From Colwellia sp. D2M02 (GTDB lineage Bacteria; Pseudomonadota; Gammaproteobacteria; Enterobacterales; Alteromonadaceae), in assembly GCF_018860755.1 (NCBI RefSeq), contig NZ_JAHKPW010000058.1:62001-126000 (forward strand): a stretch of 64,000 nucleotides of DNA. The letters are read 5' to 3'. The notes beneath the pieces are model-generated. The model was not told where the DNA came from and did no database searches. It saw nothing but the letters and a program-made list of their open reading frames with translations. Positions 34,627 through 44,236 of the stretch are shown here, piece after piece. The stretch's first letter is position 1; every line of letters starts with the position of its first letter. The translations under genes and the position numbers were made by a program.

Positions 34627-35454
34627 TTAAGCTAAAACAAACCACAATAAACCAGCACCTAAAATTAATCGATAAATAACAAATGGCATCATGCCGACTT
34701 TATTCACTAGAATTAAAAAGTAATGTATACAAGCATAAGCGCTAATAAAAGCGAGTAAGCTGCCAAGCCCCATGGCATACCAATCTACACCTTCTGCTGA
34801 AAGTATTAATTTTAAAGTAAGGTAACTACCTGCCATGGCAATGGCTGGAATTGAGAGCAAAAATGAAAAGCGTGCGGCGTTATCACGGCTTAAGCCAAGC
34901 ATTAAACCAATTGTCATGGTAATACCTGATCGTGATGTGCCAGGAATAAGGGCAACCGCTTGCGCTAAACCAATTAACATAGCGCCTTTTAACCCTAATT
35001 TTTCGAGTGGTTTATGTACTTTTCTATGGCCGGCTTTTACATCGGCAAAGCCTAATAAAAAGCCAAACAGTAATGTGGTTGCAGCAATAACTAATGCAGA
35101 GCGTAGATGCTCTTCAATAAAGTCTTTGCCAAATAAACCAAATAAGCCAGCAGGTACTGTGGCTAGAATAATCCACCAAGCTAATTTACCATCGAAGCTT
35201 GCTTGGCTGCTATTGACTGCGGGGCCTATATTAACCGTACCTAACCAAGCAACGGTCATTTCACCAACCTCTTTTCTAAAATAAAGCACGACGGCGAGTA
35301 AACTGCCAACATGTACGGCAACATCAAAGCCTAACCCTTGATCTTGCCAGCCTAGAATTTGAGATGGCAATATTAAATGTGCCGAACTTGAAATAGGTAA
35401 AAATTCAGTTAAGCCTTGTAGTAAAGCTAAGATAATAATTTCTAAAGTACTCAT
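34627..35454 (-). CDS. uppP: Undecaprenyl-diphosphatase UppP (BacA)
   Basis: A 275-residue integral membrane enzyme that dephosphorylates undecaprenyl diphosphate, recycling the lipid carrier for peptidoglycan and other surface polymers. The conserved catalytic segments are [16 protein letters not shown] near residue 17-32 and [13 protein letters not shown] near 175, with seven to eight hydrophobic helices in total. Length is normal. Overexpression of this family gives bacitracin resistance. It lies between cnoX and folK on the same strand, with 67 bases to folK and 99 to cnoX, and no strict operon is evident. Confidence 0.96.
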   Translation of the reverse strand: MSTLEIIILALLQGLTEFLPISSSAHLILPSQILGWQDQGLGFDVAVHVGSLLAVVLYFRKEVGEMTVAWLGTVNIGPAVNSSQASFDGKLAWWIILATVPAGLFGLFGKDFIEEHLRSALVIAATTLLFGFLLGFADVKAGHRKVHKPLEKLGLKGAMLIGLAQAVALIPGTSRSGITMTIGLMLGLSRDNAARFSFLLSIPAIAMAGSYLTLKLILSAEGVDWYAMGLGSLLAFISAYACIHYFLILVNKVGMMPFVIYRLILGAGLLWFVLA

Positions 35455-35521
35455 TTAGCGTCGTTGTCCTTTAACTCGGTGATTGGGTAAATAGGGGGGT
35501 AATTTTTATTAAATGTAGTTT

Positions 35522-36007
35522 TTACCAACATGGCTCAATAATAGCTAGTTGCTGGCTTTTTTTGTCGTAATTTTGCCATAACTCGTGGTAGCTTTTGTTT
35601 AAAATAGGGTGCAATAAGTTGGGAGCTACTTGGCTTAATGGCCATAAAACAAAAGCATTGGTTGTTATTTCTGCACGCGGTAATTGTGCGGGGTGTTCGC
35701 ATATTAAATCATCAAAAAGTAATAAATCTAAATCTAATGTTCGCGGACTAAATTTTTTCGCATCAAAGCTACGACCATTAGCAAACTCTATTTCTCTTAA
35801 TGTGGTGGTTACTTGTTCAATATTTTTATTGGTTTCTATGCCAATCACCATATTATAAAAAGCAGCGCCACTAAAACCAACAGCTTTACTTTCGAACAAT
35901 GAAGATAAGGTTAATGTGCCAAAAGCTTTAGTGAGTGCTTCAATACCTTGCTTTACATTCTTTTCACGATTGATGTTGCTACCAAGTGAAATGTAAATAG
36001 TGGCCAT
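35522..36007 (-). CDS. folK: 2-amino-4-hydroxy-6-hydroxymethyldihydropteridine diphosphokinase
   Basis: A 161-residue folate-pathway enzyme that transfers pyrophosphate from ATP to 6-hydroxymethyl-7,8-dihydropterin. Typical residues are IYISLGSNINREKNV at the start, ESKAVGF, FYNMVIGIET and the catalytic segment FSPRTLDLDLLLFDD with its metal-binding aspartates, then LPRAEITTNAFVLWPL. Its ATG overlaps the stop of folB (TAATG), so the two consecutive folate enzymes are translationally coupled. FolB supplies the pterin substrate after aldol cleavage. Length is standard. Confidence 0.95.
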   Translation of the reverse strand: MATIYISLGSNINREKNVKQGIEALTKAFGTLTLSSLFESKAVGFSGAAFYNMVIGIETNKNIEQVTTTLREIEFANGRSFDAKKFSPRTLDLDLLLFDDLICEHPAQLPRAEITTNAFVLWPLSQVAPNLLHPILNKSYHELWQNYDKKSQQLAIIEPCW

Positions 36008-36363
36008 TAGTTATATTGACCACGTTCAATTTCAACACCTACCGTTTGCGTATTATGCACTGCACCGGGTTTACCAATGCTTAGCTTTAACCAAGGAATC
36101 TGGTACTGAGTCATTAAAAAGTTAGCTAAACGCTCTGCTAAGGTTTCAATTAAGTCAACGGGGTTTTCATTAGCAAAACGCTCAACGGCAAGTGAAATAT
36201 CCGCATAATCTAAGGTTTTGGCTAACTCGTCATTTTTTGCTGCTGCGGCAATATTCCAACCCATGGCTAAGTCTATTATTAAGGTTTGCTTTATTTCTTT
36301 TTCCCACTGATAAAAACCAATCGTTGTTTGTATGCTCAAACCTTTGATGAAAACTTTATCCAT
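36007..36363 (-). CDS. folB: Dihydroneopterin aldolase
   Basis: A 118-residue enzyme that converts 7,8-dihydroneopterin to 6-hydroxymethyl-dihydropterin and glycolaldehyde, and often also acts as an epimerase. It begins DKVFIKGLSIQTTIGFYQWE with the conserved active-site segment, and later has LDYADISLAVERF and LIETLAERLANFLM with the catalytic glutamate, and LKLSIGKPGAV with the catalytic lysine. It forms an operon with folK. It diverges from plsY, as in E. coli where folB (ygiG) lies beside plsY (ygiH) and near tsaD. Confidence 0.95.
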   Translation of the reverse strand: MDKVFIKGLSIQTTIGFYQWEKEIKQTLIIDLAMGWNIAAAAKNDELAKTLDYADISLAVERFANENPVDLIETLAERLANFLMTQYQIPWLKLSIGKPGAVHNTQTVGVEIERGQYN

Positions 36364-36593
36364 TATTGCTCTCTAGTACTCTTTATCGGTAATCGTGCCA
36401 TAGTCATACAAGCTTAAACGTATTATTAGTTTGACTATATGCTCTAATTAATTATATTTTTACAAAATAAACGCCGAGTTTACCTGTGTAACTGTAGAAA
36501 AACTAGCGCAGAACAAGATAGAATAATAAATGTCGAAACTTTTTTAGTTTACCCCTTTGCCTTAACAGATATTTAGTAACGGATTTCTCATAT

Positions 36594-37184
36594 ATGTTGA
36601 TATTAACGCTTGCCATGATTATTGCGGCCTATTTAATAGGTTCAATTTCTAGTGCAATTTTAATATGCAAAGCGTTAGGCTTACCTGACCCAAGAACTTT
36701 CGGCTCTAAAAACCCTGGCGCAACTAATGTGTTGCGTATATCAAATAAAATGGTAGCACTAACGGTGCTGATGCTTGATGTATTAAAAGGCACTATTCCG
36801 GTATGGGGCGCTTACTTTTTAGCGGTTGAACCTTTGTATTTAGGCTTTGTTGGTGTAGCTGCTTGTTTAGGGCACATGTACCCAGTATTTTTTGGCTTCA
36901 AAGGTGGTAAGGCAGTTGCTACTGCATTAGGCACTTTGCTTCCTATTGGATTTACTTTAGGAGCCTTATTAATGGCAACATGGCTGGCGGTAGTTAAGGT
37001 AACTAAGTACTCAAGTTTAGCCGCTATTATTACGGTGTCACTTGCACCGATTTATGTCTATTTGCTTAAACCTTTATATGTTTACCCTACGTTAATGCTC
37101 AGTGCGCTGATTATTTTTAGGCATCGTGCGAATATTGCTCGATTATTAACAGGTACAGAAAGCAAAATAACTCATAAAATTTAA
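36594..37184 (+). CDS. plsY: Glycerol-3-phosphate acyltransferase PlsY
   Basis: A 196-residue integral membrane protein that acylates glycerol-3-phosphate from acyl-phosphate, the first committed step of phospholipid synthesis. Three conserved loops are visible: [32 protein letters not shown] and [16 protein letters not shown]. About five to seven hydrophobic helices are present. It diverges from folB and converges on tsaD, and the order folB-plsY-tsaD-rpsU matches the E. coli neighbourhood. A dispersed repeat copy follows the gene. Confidence 0.95.
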   Translation: MLILTLAMIIAAYLIGSISSAILICKALGLPDPRTFGSKNPGATNVLRISNKMVALTVLMLDVLKGTIPVWGAYFLAVEPLYLGFVGVAACLGHMYPVFFGFKGGKAVATALGTLLPIGFTLGALLMATWLAVVKVTKYSSLAAIITVSLAPIYVYLLKPLYVYPTLMLSALIIFRHRANIARLLTGTESKITHKI

Positions 37185-37191
37185 AATTTGA

Positions 37192-37250
37192 TTTTTTTTG
37201 CTTATATTTCAATTTGTTAAATGTCTCTTAAGCCGAGTTCAGGTTAAGTT
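37192..37250. repeat. Diverged copy of the dispersed repeat between plsY and tsaD
   Basis: ATTTGTTAAATGTCTCTTAA followed by GCCGAGTTCAGG (37212-37243) corresponds to the reverse complement of 33401-33432, with about four differences in 32 bases. It is preceded by TTTGCTTATATTTCA, the inverse of the TGAAATATCAGCAAA part at 33433. This shows that the element is a multicopy family. The long palindrome seen at 33463 is missing here. Confidence 0.75.
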
Positions 37251-37285
37251 AGCTGTAATAAACAACTCACTTAACTCTCAACTGA

Positions 37286-38326
37286 CTAATCTTGTTTTAC
37301 TGGTGGCAATGAGTCGAGTGACCAGCGAGGGCTAGCCTTAAAGGTTAAATCGGCATCAGTACCTGATTTTAAGCGCTGCATACCTGCATAAGCGATCATA
37401 GCGCCGTTGTCGGTGCAAAACTCAGGGCGAGGGTAGAAAACACTACCACCAAGCTTTTTAGTTGTTATTGCTAATTTTTCTCTAAGGCTGGTATTTGCGC
37501 TGACACCACCGGCAATCACCAAACGCTTTAATCCTTCTTGCTGTAAAGCACGTTTGCACTTTATTGCCAGAGTATCAACTACCGCTTGTTGAAATGCATT
37601 AGCAATATCTGCGTGGGTTTGTGCAAGTTCATCTGCTGATAAATTAGTGCATTCTTTGCGAACTAAAGTACCTGCTGCTGTTTTTAAACCGCTAAAGCTG
37701 AAATCTAAGCCGGGTCTGTCGGTCATTGGGCGAGGTAATTTAAAGCGACCAGCAACACCTTGTTCTGCCATTTTAGATAATGCAGGACCGCCGGGGTAAT
37801 CTAAGCCTAGTAACTTAGCTGTTTTATCGAATGCTTCGCCGGCAGCATCGTCTACCGACTCACCTAATAGTTTGTACTCGCCAATAGCATCAACGCGTAC
37901 CAACATAGTATGTCCGCCTGAAACTAATAATGCGACAAACGGAAATTCAGGAATATCATCTTCTAACATCGGCGCAAGTAAATGACCTTCCATATGATGT
38001 ACTGGCACCGCGGGTAAATTCCAACCGTAAGCTAAACTGCGACCGATAGAGCAGCCAACAAGTAAAGCGCCAACTAATCCAGGGCCTGCGGTGTAGGCAA
38101 CACCGTCTAAATCTTGTGGAGTTAATTGAGCGTCAGCCAGCACTTCTTTAATTAAAGGGATTGTTTTGCGGACATGATCACGCGATGCTAATTCAGGCAC
38201 AACTCCACCGTAATCAGCATGTACCGCTATTTGGCTATAAAGGCGATGTGCCAAAATACCTTGCTCATCATCATAAATAGCAATACCAGTTTCATCACAA
38301 GAGGTTTCAATACCTAAAATACGCAT
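37286..38326 (-). CDS. tsaD: tRNA threonylcarbamoyladenosine synthase subunit TsaD
   Basis: A 346-residue ASKHA-fold protein that transfers threonylcarbamoyl to A37 of tRNAs reading ANN codons, with TsaB and TsaE. The metal-binding histidines are H111 and H115 in VHHMEGH, nucleotide contacts lie in LVSGGHTML and [13 protein letters not shown], and the N-terminus [13 protein letters not shown] is diagnostic. Length is standard. It diverges from the rpsU operon across about 250 bases, the same arrangement as in E. coli. Confidence 0.97.
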   Translation of the reverse strand: MRILGIETSCDETGIAIYDDEQGILAHRLYSQIAVHADYGGVVPELASRDHVRKTIPLIKEVLADAQLTPQDLDGVAYTAGPGLVGALLVGCSIGRSLAYGWNLPAVPVHHMEGHLLAPMLEDDIPEFPFVALLVSGGHTMLVRVDAIGEYKLLGESVDDAAGEAFDKTAKLLGLDYPGGPALSKMAEQGVAGRFKLPRPMTDRPGLDFSFSGLKTAAGTLVRKECTNLSADELAQTHADIANAFQQAVVDTLAIKCKRALQQEGLKRLVIAGGVSANTSLREKLAITTKKLGGSVFYPRPEFCTDNGAMIAYAGMQRLKSGTDADLTFKASPRWSLDSLPPVKQD

Positions 38327-38403
38327 AACATTGAGCCTTAGAAAAAAAGAGAGCGGCGATTTTACCTGTCATTGCTCTTTTTCTCCAGAATTAACTCAGT
38401 AGA

Positions 38404-38447
38404 TTGATAAAATAGCCTTTACTTTATACTCTCGTTAGCAGTAGAAT
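38404..38447 (+). promoter_or_regulatory. Candidate promoter for the rpsU-dnaG-rpoD operon
   Basis: TTTACT (38418-38423) and TAGAAT (38442-38447) are separated by 18 bp; a second possibility is TTGATA (38404-38409) with TATACT (38425-38430) at 15 bp. Both lie in the tsaD-rpsU gap, about 135-175 bases before rpsU. No LexA-type box is evident. Confidence 0.45.
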
Positions 38448-38580
38448 ACGGCACCAATTTTTGATAGAGCGGGTGGAGATGAAGCAAATATAACTAACTT
38501 AGCGTTAAAACTAAGGGAAATGAGTTAATTTTGCGGGAATCAATACCGATTTTATAGATACATACTAAGGTAAAAAGTAC

Positions 38581-38796
38581 ATGCCAGTAATTAAAGTAAG
38601 AGAGAACGAACCATTTGACGTAGCATTACGTCGTTTTAAACGTTCATGTGAAAAAGCAGGAATCCTTTCAGAAGTTCGTCGTCGCGAATGTTATGAAAAG
38701 CCAACTTGGGAACGTAAACGTAAGAAAGCTGCTGCGGTAAAACGTGCTGCTAAAAAAGTTTCTCGTGAGAACGCTCGTCGCGTTCGCATGTACTAA
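38581..38796 (+). CDS. rpsU: 30S ribosomal protein S21
   Basis: The 71-residue small-subunit protein S21, required for initiation and for association of S1. It is nearly invariant in gammaproteobacteria: [20 protein letters not shown] at the start and [15 protein letters not shown] in the middle, ending [10 protein letters not shown]. It is the first gene of the macromolecular synthesis operon with dnaG and rpoD, which couples translation, replication and transcription. The ribosome-binding sequence CTAAGGTAAAAAGT precedes the ATG. yqeY follows after 38 bases. Confidence 0.98.
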   Translation: MPVIKVRENEPFDVALRRFKRSCEKAGILSEVRRRECYEKPTWERKRKKAAAVKRAAKKVSRENARRVRMY

Positions 38797-38834
38797 GAAA
38801 TATCTTAGTATAGTTATCTAAGAGCTTGATTTAG

Positions 38835-39281
38835 ATGTCACTTCTAATACAACTCAACGATGAAATGAAAGTCGCTATGCGAGCTAAAGACAAATTACGT
38901 CTTGGTGTTATTCGCATGGCGCTATCAGCTGTTAAGCAAGCTGAGATTGATCACAATACCGAAGCAACAGATGACAATGTTATTGCCGTATTAACCAAAA
39001 TGGTTAAACAGCGTAAAGAGTCTATTAAAATGTTTAGCGAAGGTGGTCGTGATGAATTAGCTGAAAAAGAAGCTGCTGAAGTTATTGCTTTAGAGTTTTT
39101 CTTACCTCAGCCATTAAGTCATACTGAAATTAATGAATTAATCGCTAATGCAATTAACGAAACCGGTGCTAGCTCTATGGCTGACATGGGCAAGGTAATG
39201 GCAGTATTAAAACCATTAATGCAAGGTAAAGCCGACATGGGCGCAGTAAGCGGTCAAGTTAGAGCAGCACTTAACGCATAA
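38835..39281 (+). CDS. GatB/YqeY domain protein
   Basis: A 148-residue helical protein of the YqeY family, related to the tail domain of the GatB amidotransferase subunit that binds tRNA. Segments typical of the family are MKVAMRAKDKLRLGVIRMAL, VLTKMVKQRKESIKMF and MADMGKVMAVLKPLMQGKADM. The specific role is not established, but yqeY is very often found between rpsU and dnaG outside the enterobacteria, as here. A Rho-independent terminator follows, so the downstream genes are likely expressed at a lower level or from an extra promoter. Confidence 0.93.
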   Translation: MSLLIQLNDEMKVAMRAKDKLRLGVIRMALSAVKQAEIDHNTEATDDNVIAVLTKMVKQRKESIKMFSEGGRDELAEKEAAEVIALEFFLPQPLSHTEINELIANAINETGASSMADMGKVMAVLKPLMQGKADMGAVSGQVRAALNA

Positions 39282-39303
39282 GTATTACTTTTCAAAGTAT
39301 TAT

Positions 39304-39346
39304 AAAAAAACCGCAAGTGCCTAGCACTTGCGGTTTTTGTTTTTTG
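39304..39346 (+). terminator. Terminator between yqeY and dnaG
   Basis: CCGCAAGTGC (39311-39320), CTA, GCACTTGCGG (39324-39333), followed by TTTTT. This strong hairpin lies inside the macromolecular synthesis operon. In E. coli a terminator between rpsU and dnaG lowers DnaG expression, and this one probably does the same. Confidence 0.88.
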
Positions 39347-39469
39347 AACACTAAATAACCTGAGTTCAGACTCAATAATTATTCACACAGCTAAAATAGC
39401 TAGCACTTTATCAGTGCTTTTTGTGTAGAATAGCCCAGTAATTTTATTTTTTTGAATGACTAATCAAGT

Positions 39470-41227
39470 ATGGCCGGACGTATATCTCGACAGTTTATAG
39501 ATGATTTATTAGCACGAGCAGATATTGTTGAGCTAGTTGATTCGCGTGTACCGCTCAAAAAAGCCGGTAAAAATTATCAAGCCTGTTGCCCTTTTCATAA
39601 TGAAAAATCCCCATCGTTTACAGTAAGCCAAGATAAACAGTTTTATCACTGCTTTGGTTGTGGTGAGCATGGTAACGCCATTTCATTTTTAATGGAGTTT
39701 GATCGTCTTGACTTTGTTGATGCTATTGAAGAGCTAGCATCACACTGTGGTATGGAGGTTATACGAGAAGAAAACACTACCAGCCCAGCGGAGCAACGCC
39801 GCCAACAGCAAATACATCAACAAAAGCAAGATGATTACGAGTTGATGTTACAAGTAAGTCGATTTTTCCAGCAGCAATTAAAAGTGGCGGATGATAAAGA
39901 CGTTGCTATTGAGTACTTAAAAGGTCGTGGCTTAAGTGGTGAAATCGTTAAGCGCTTTGGCATTGGTTATATTAGTAATGCTTGGGACGGCATGATGAGC
40001 GTTTTTGGTCGCAGTAAAAGTGCTAATCAGCAATTGGTTGATTTAGGTATGGCCATTTCTGGCGAGCAAAATCGCCCTTATGACAGATTTCGTGGTCGTA
40101 TTATGTTTCCAATACGTGATAAACGAGGTCGTGTTATTGGTTTTGGTGGTCGAGTGCTCGGTAATGAAAAACCTAAATATTTAAACTCCCCTGAAACACG
40201 CGTATACAGTAAAGGGCAAGAGCTTTATGGCTTGTATGAAGCCAAACAAGCGAGCAAAGATCTTAAACGTTTAGTGGTAGTAGAAGGTTATATGGACGTG
40301 GTTGCTTTGGCGCAACATGGCGTTGATTACGCAGTAGCATCACTAGGCACCGCAACCACTTTTGAGCAACTACAAACATTATTTAGAACGGTTAATGATG
40401 TTGTTTGTTGTTACGATGGCGATAAAGCAGGGCGTGGCGCTGCGTGGCGTGCTATGGAAAATGCTCTGCCATTAATGCGAGATGGTTTTTCATTAAAATT
40501 TGTATTTTTACCTGACGGTGAAGATCCCGACTCATTAATTAGAGAGCAAGGTAAGCAAGCTTTTGAAGACATTATTGAAAGCGCAGTTCCCTTATCAAAA
40601 TTTTTATTTGAACAGCTAATGCAGCAAGTCGATATGAATTCATTTGAAGGGCGAGGCGCATTAGTCGAAATGTTTAACCCTTACTTAGCCAAACTGCCTG
40701 ATAGCAACTTAAAGGATGCAATGTTAAATGATATTGCAAATAACTTTGGCACAGGCAGCGAGCAGTTTTTAACAAAACTCACCAAAAATATCCAACCAGA
40801 AAAGCCAGTACAAAAAGCTAAAACTAGCTCTAAAGTAACGCCTGTAAGACTCGCGATTGCCTTATTGTTAGAGCAACCCAGTATTGCTCAAAGCTTAGGG
40901 CACGTTGATGTGTTGCGCCCATTAACTATGCCAGGCATACCTCTTTTGATTCAGGTACTTGAAATTTGTTTAGACAAGCCCAATATAAAATCAGCACAGC
41001 TATTAGAATTTTTTAGAGATACAGAGCAAGGTAAGCAACTCGCTAAGTTAATGTGCTGGCAACATCATATAGAGCCTGAAGCAGCACAAGATGTATTTTT
41101 AGATAGTATTGAAAAATTGCTGAATAATTTTGTTGAACAACGCACAGAAGTGTTATTGCAAAAAGCACGTCTTGGGCAAATGGATCATAATGAAAAGCAA
41201 GAGCTGCAAGCATTATTGAATGCTTAA
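39470..41227 (+). CDS. dnaG: DNA primase
   Basis: The 585-residue primase that makes RNA primers for replication with DnaB. The N-terminal CHC2 zinc finger has C40, H43, C61 and C64 (CCPFHNEKSPSF ... CFGCGEHGN). The catalytic TOPRIM domain contains VVVEGYMDVVALAQ, CYDGDKAGRGAAWRAME and LPDGEDPDSLI. The C-terminal helicase-binding domain occupies roughly residues 440-585. Length is normal. It follows a terminator and precedes rpoD, with about 190 bases between, where a further promoter is likely. Confidence 0.97.
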   Translation: MAGRISRQFIDDLLARADIVELVDSRVPLKKAGKNYQACCPFHNEKSPSFTVSQDKQFYHCFGCGEHGNAISFLMEFDRLDFVDAIEELASHCGMEVIREENTTSPAEQRRQQQIHQQKQDDYELMLQVSRFFQQQLKVADDKDVAIEYLKGRGLSGEIVKRFGIGYISNAWDGMMSVFGRSKSANQQLVDLGMAISGEQNRPYDRFRGRIMFPIRDKRGRVIGFGGRVLGNEKPKYLNSPETRVYSKGQELYGLYEAKQASKDLKRLVVVEGYMDVVALAQHGVDYAVASLGTATTFEQLQTLFRTVNDVVCCYDGDKAGRGAAWRAMENALPLMRDGFSLKFVFLPDGEDPDSLIREQGKQAFEDIIESAVPLSKFLFEQLMQQVDMNSFEGRGALVEMFNPYLAKLPDSNLKDAMLNDIANNFGTGSEQFLTKLTKNIQPEKPVQKAKTSSKVTPVRLAIALLLEQPSIAQSLGHVDVLRPLTMPGIPLLIQVLEICLDKPNIKSAQLLEFFRDTEQGKQLAKLMCWQHHIEPEAAQDVFLDSIEKLLNNFVEQRTEVLLQKARLGQMDHNEKQELQALLNA

Positions 41228-41292
41228 CGAATAAATTTTTATTAAGGCTGGATTTTATAGCTTTTGACGCTAAAATTAAGCAGTGTATCTGC

Positions 41293-41321
41293 TGGTAACT
41301 GCTCAAAAAATTCGCTATAAT
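41293..41321 (+). promoter_or_regulatory. Candidate rpoD promoter
   Basis: TATAAT at 41316-41321 lies about 95 bases before the rpoD ATG. The -35 at 41293-41298 is TGGTAA, a weak match with 17-bp spacing. It may allow rpoD to be expressed apart from dnaG. Confidence 0.4.
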
Positions 41322-41415
41322 TTCCTGCTTTATTGTGTGTGTGGTATTTGTGAAAGACTTCTCATTTGCACATATTTATATTCCATATTTATAATTCATA
41401 GGTGGACACTCGTCA

Positions 41416-43263
41416 ATGGACAAAGCCCCTCAATCTAGACTTAAAGACTTAATAACCAAAGGTAAAGAACAAGGTTATTTAACGTTTGCGCAAGTTAATG
41501 ATCATCTTCCACAAGACATAATCGACTCAGATCAAGTTGAAGACATTGTAAGTATGATCAACGATATGGGTATTCAAGTATTTGAAAGCGCACCAGATCA
41601 AGATACCTTGATGATGAGTGAAGCGAATACCGATGAAGATGCCGCTGAAGCTGCTGCTCAAGCACTTGCCACAGTTGAAAGTGAAATTGGTCGCACAACT
41701 GACCCTGTACGTATGTATATGCGTGAAATGGGTACGGTAGAACTATTAACCCGTAAAGGTGAAATAGTTATTGCGAAGCGTATCGAAGAAGGTATTAAAG
41801 AAGTACAACGTAGTGTTTCTGAGTATCCGCCAGCGATTAATTACCTCCTTGAAATGTGGGACAATTATGAAGCTGAAGAATTACGTTTAACTGACATTAT
41901 CACCGGGTTTTTAGACCCAGATGCTGAAGATGATGATATTGCTGCTGCAGCAACACATGTAGGATCTGAGTTATCTAAAGAAGACTTAGAAGACGAAGAT
42001 ACCGAAGACAGCGACGAAGATGACGAGGATGAGGAAGAAGAAGATACTGGTCCTGATCCTGAATTAGCGCGTGAAAAATTCACTGAATTGCGCGTAGCAC
42101 ATGAAAATGCCACCAAACTGATTAAAGCAAAAGGTCGTGGTCATAAAGACGCACAACTTGCTGTTGATGCGGTTGCTGATGTATTTAAAGAGTTTCGTTT
42201 AATTCCAAAATTATTTGATAAATTAGTCGTTAACATGCGAAGCATGATGGACAGATTACGTGTTCAAGAACGATTAATTATGAAGCACTGTGTTGTTGGT
42301 GCTGGCATGCCAAAAACAACTTTCATTAAGATCTTCCCAGGTAATGAAACGTCAAAAGACTGGTTTGAAGCAGAAAAAGCTGCAGGGCATAGCTACTCAG
42401 CCAAACTAGGCGACATAGAGCTTGATGTAGAGCGTTGTATTTATAAGTTAAACCAAGTTGAAGAAGAAACATTCTTAAACATTCACGGTATTAAAGATAT
42501 TAACCGTCGTATGTCAATTGGTGAAGCAAAAGCACGACGTGCTAAAAAAGAAATGGTTGAAGCTAACTTACGTTTAGTTATTTCAATTGCTAAAAAATAC
42601 ACTAACCGTGGCTTGCAGTTCCTTGACCTTATTCAAGAAGGTAACATCGGCTTAATGAAAGCCGTTGATAAATTTGAATACCGTCGTGGTTATAAATTCT
42701 CAACATATGCCACATGGTGGATTCGCCAAGCAATTACGCGTTCTATTGCCGACCAAGCAAGAACTATCCGTATTCCGGTGCATATGATTGAAACCATTAA
42801 CAAGCTTAATCGTGTTTCACGTCAAATGTTACAAGAAATGGGACGTGAGCCTACACCTGAAGAATTAGCTGAACGTATGATAATGCCAGAAGATAAAATT
42901 CGTAAGGTATTAAAAATAGCGAAAGAGCCAATTTCAATGGAAACACCGATTGGCGATGATGAAGATTCACACTTAGGTGACTTTATTGAAGATGGTAGTG
43001 GTGAATTACCGGTAGATTCAGCAACTGCTGAAAACCTTAAAGGTGCGACTCACGAAGTGTTAGCAGGCTTAACAGCTCGCGAAGCTAAAGTATTAAGAAT
43101 GCGTTTTGGTATTGATATGAATACCGACCATACTTTAGAAGAAGTAGGTAAGCAATTTGATGTAACACGTGAACGTATTCGTCAAATTGAAGCGAAAGCA
43201 CTACGTAAACTTCGTCATCCATCACGTTCAGAGCAATTAAAAAGCTTCTTAGACGGTGAATAA
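41416..43263 (+). CDS. rpoD: RNA polymerase primary sigma factor RpoD (sigma-70)
   Basis: The 615-residue housekeeping sigma factor. Region 1.1 lies at the N-terminus ([17 protein letters not shown]), region 1.2 at [21 protein letters not shown], then a non-conserved insert with an acidic run of Asp/Glu (about residues 190-213). Region 2 follows with [20 protein letters not shown] and [16 protein letters not shown] (-10 recognition), region 3, and region 4 with [19 protein letters not shown] (-35 recognition). It is the last gene of the operon, ending in a terminator. The length agrees with gammaproteobacterial RpoD. Confidence 0.98.
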   Translation: MDKAPQSRLKDLITKGKEQGYLTFAQVNDHLPQDIIDSDQVEDIVSMINDMGIQVFESAPDQDTLMMSEANTDEDAAEAAAQALATVESEIGRTTDPVRMYMREMGTVELLTRKGEIVIAKRIEEGIKEVQRSVSEYPPAINYLLEMWDNYEAEELRLTDIITGFLDPDAEDDDIAAAATHVGSELSKEDLEDEDTEDSDEDDEDEEEEDTGPDPELAREKFTELRVAHENATKLIKAKGRGHKDAQLAVDAVADVFKEFRLIPKLFDKLVVNMRSMMDRLRVQERLIMKHCVVGAGMPKTTFIKIFPGNETSKDWFEAEKAAGHSYSAKLGDIELDVERCIYKLNQVEEETFLNIHGIKDINRRMSIGEAKARRAKKEMVEANLRLVISIAKKYTNRGLQFLDLIQEGNIGLMKAVDKFEYRRGYKFSTYATWWIRQAITRSIADQARTIRIPVHMIETINKLNRVSRQMLQEMGREPTPEELAERMIMPEDKIRKVLKIAKEPISMETPIGDDEDSHLGDFIEDGSGELPVDSATAENLKGATHEVLAGLTAREAKVLRMRFGIDMNTDHTLEEVGKQFDVTRERIRQIEAKALRKLRHPSRSEQLKSFLDGE

Positions 43264-43306
43264 TACCTAGATAAAATACACTGTGTAATATTTAGTGTAA
43301 GTTATA

Positions 43307-43341
43307 AAAGAGTAAATTAGTTAAGCTAGTTTACTCTTTTT
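43307..43341 (+). terminator. Terminator after rpoD
   Basis: AGAGTAAATTAG and CTAGTTTACTCT pair around TTAAG with one mismatch, followed by a run of seven T. It ends the macromolecular synthesis operon. Confidence 0.85.
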
Positions 43342-43433
43342 TTATGTCAGTATATAAAATGAAAAGCTGCTGTTTTTTAACCGAAAACCCTGTAAACTTT
43401 TCACCAAACTTATTGCTTATTAATAGAGTTATT

Positions 43434-44051
43434 ATGTTACGTACATTAATCACGATTGCTTTTAGTGCTTTACTTGCCGCACCTGCCTTTGCGGCACAAG
43501 AAAACAACTTCGAAATAACCCCTTTAATAGGTTATCGCTTTGGTGGTGATTTTGATGTTACCAACAACAGTAAAACCTCTAACCTTAAATTAATAGATGA
43601 AGTGAGTTACGGCTTACTCACAGCTTGGAAATACGATAAATTTAGACAAGGTGAATTTTTAATTAGCCACTATCAAACCAACTTTTCCCAACATAGCGAT
43701 TTTATTCCATCAAATGATGAACTAGGCATAACCTATGCTCATTTAGGTGGCAATGTTGCTATATCGCAAGGATTAGTGCCTATGTATGTTACAGGAGGCT
43801 TAGGCTTAACGTATTTATCACCACAAGATAGCCAACTTGACAGTGAAACTCGCTTTTCAATGAATATTGGTTTAATGACAAAACTGCCGATTACTGACAA
43901 TGTAAATTTTCAATTAAGTGGTCGTGTATATGGTACTTTCTTTAATTCAGACAGTAGTATTTTTTGTGATCAAAACAATTGTTTAATTTCAATCTCAAGT
44001 GATATTTGGGTGCAAAGCGAGGTGAATGCCGGTATTTCTATCGCATTTTAA
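43434..44051 (+). CDS. Outer-membrane beta-barrel protein
   Basis: A 205-residue exported protein: signal peptide (LRTLITIAFSALLAAPAFA) then alternating strands typical of an 8-stranded barrel, for example FEITPLIGYRFGGDFDV, PMYVTGGLGLTYLS and VNFQLSGRVYGTFF, ending AGISIAF with terminal phenylalanine. Two cysteines in a loop (FCDQNNC) probably form a disulfide. I choose the ATG at 43434 because it begins a normal signal peptide; the frame extends to 43344 but that part overlaps the rpoD terminator region. It could be an OmpA/OmpW-like small barrel; no ligand is evident. Confidence 0.72.
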   Translation: MLRTLITIAFSALLAAPAFAAQENNFEITPLIGYRFGGDFDVTNNSKTSNLKLIDEVSYGLLTAWKYDKFRQGEFLISHYQTNFSQHSDFIPSNDELGITYAHLGGNVAISQGLVPMYVTGGLGLTYLSPQDSQLDSETRFSMNIGLMTKLPITDNVNFQLSGRVYGTFFNSDSSIFCDQNNCLISISSDIWVQSEVNAGISIAF

Positions 44052-44069
44052 AGTGTAATAAGCCCACGA

Positions 44070-44100
44070 GTTAGCTTATTTGCTTAACAAATAAGCTAAC
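44070..44100. repeat. Perfect 13-bp inverted repeat
   Basis: GTTAGCTTATTTG (44070-44082), loop CTTAA, CAAATAAGCTAAC (44088-44100). No T-run follows on the plus strand. It may be a terminator or mRNA 3'-end structure for the outer-membrane protein gene. Confidence 0.7.
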
Positions 44101-44134
44101 AGTAAAAAAGAATAAAATATTTAAAGCTCTTTAG

Positions 44135-44163
44135 GTGACAATAAAATAAAAAATGCTTATACT
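44135..44163 (+). promoter_or_regulatory. Promoter of tRNA-Ile(CAU)
   Basis: GTGACA (44135-44140), 17 bp, TATACT (44158-44163), then the GC-rich stretch GCTCGCGC at the expected start site. A GC-rich discriminator is typical of stringently controlled stable-RNA promoters. The tRNA begins about 67 bases later. Confidence 0.7.
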
Positions 44164-44236
44164 GCTCGCGCTTTAGTAAATCTTTCTGTTATTTATATAC
44201 AGCCTGTACAAGACTTATTATTTCAATCTAAAAGAT

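Noticed and set aside
41865-42116. A serine-rich minus-strand frame within rpoD
   Set aside because: It is the antisense of the acidic Asp/Glu run of sigma-70; its composition is a by-product of GAA/GAT codons.
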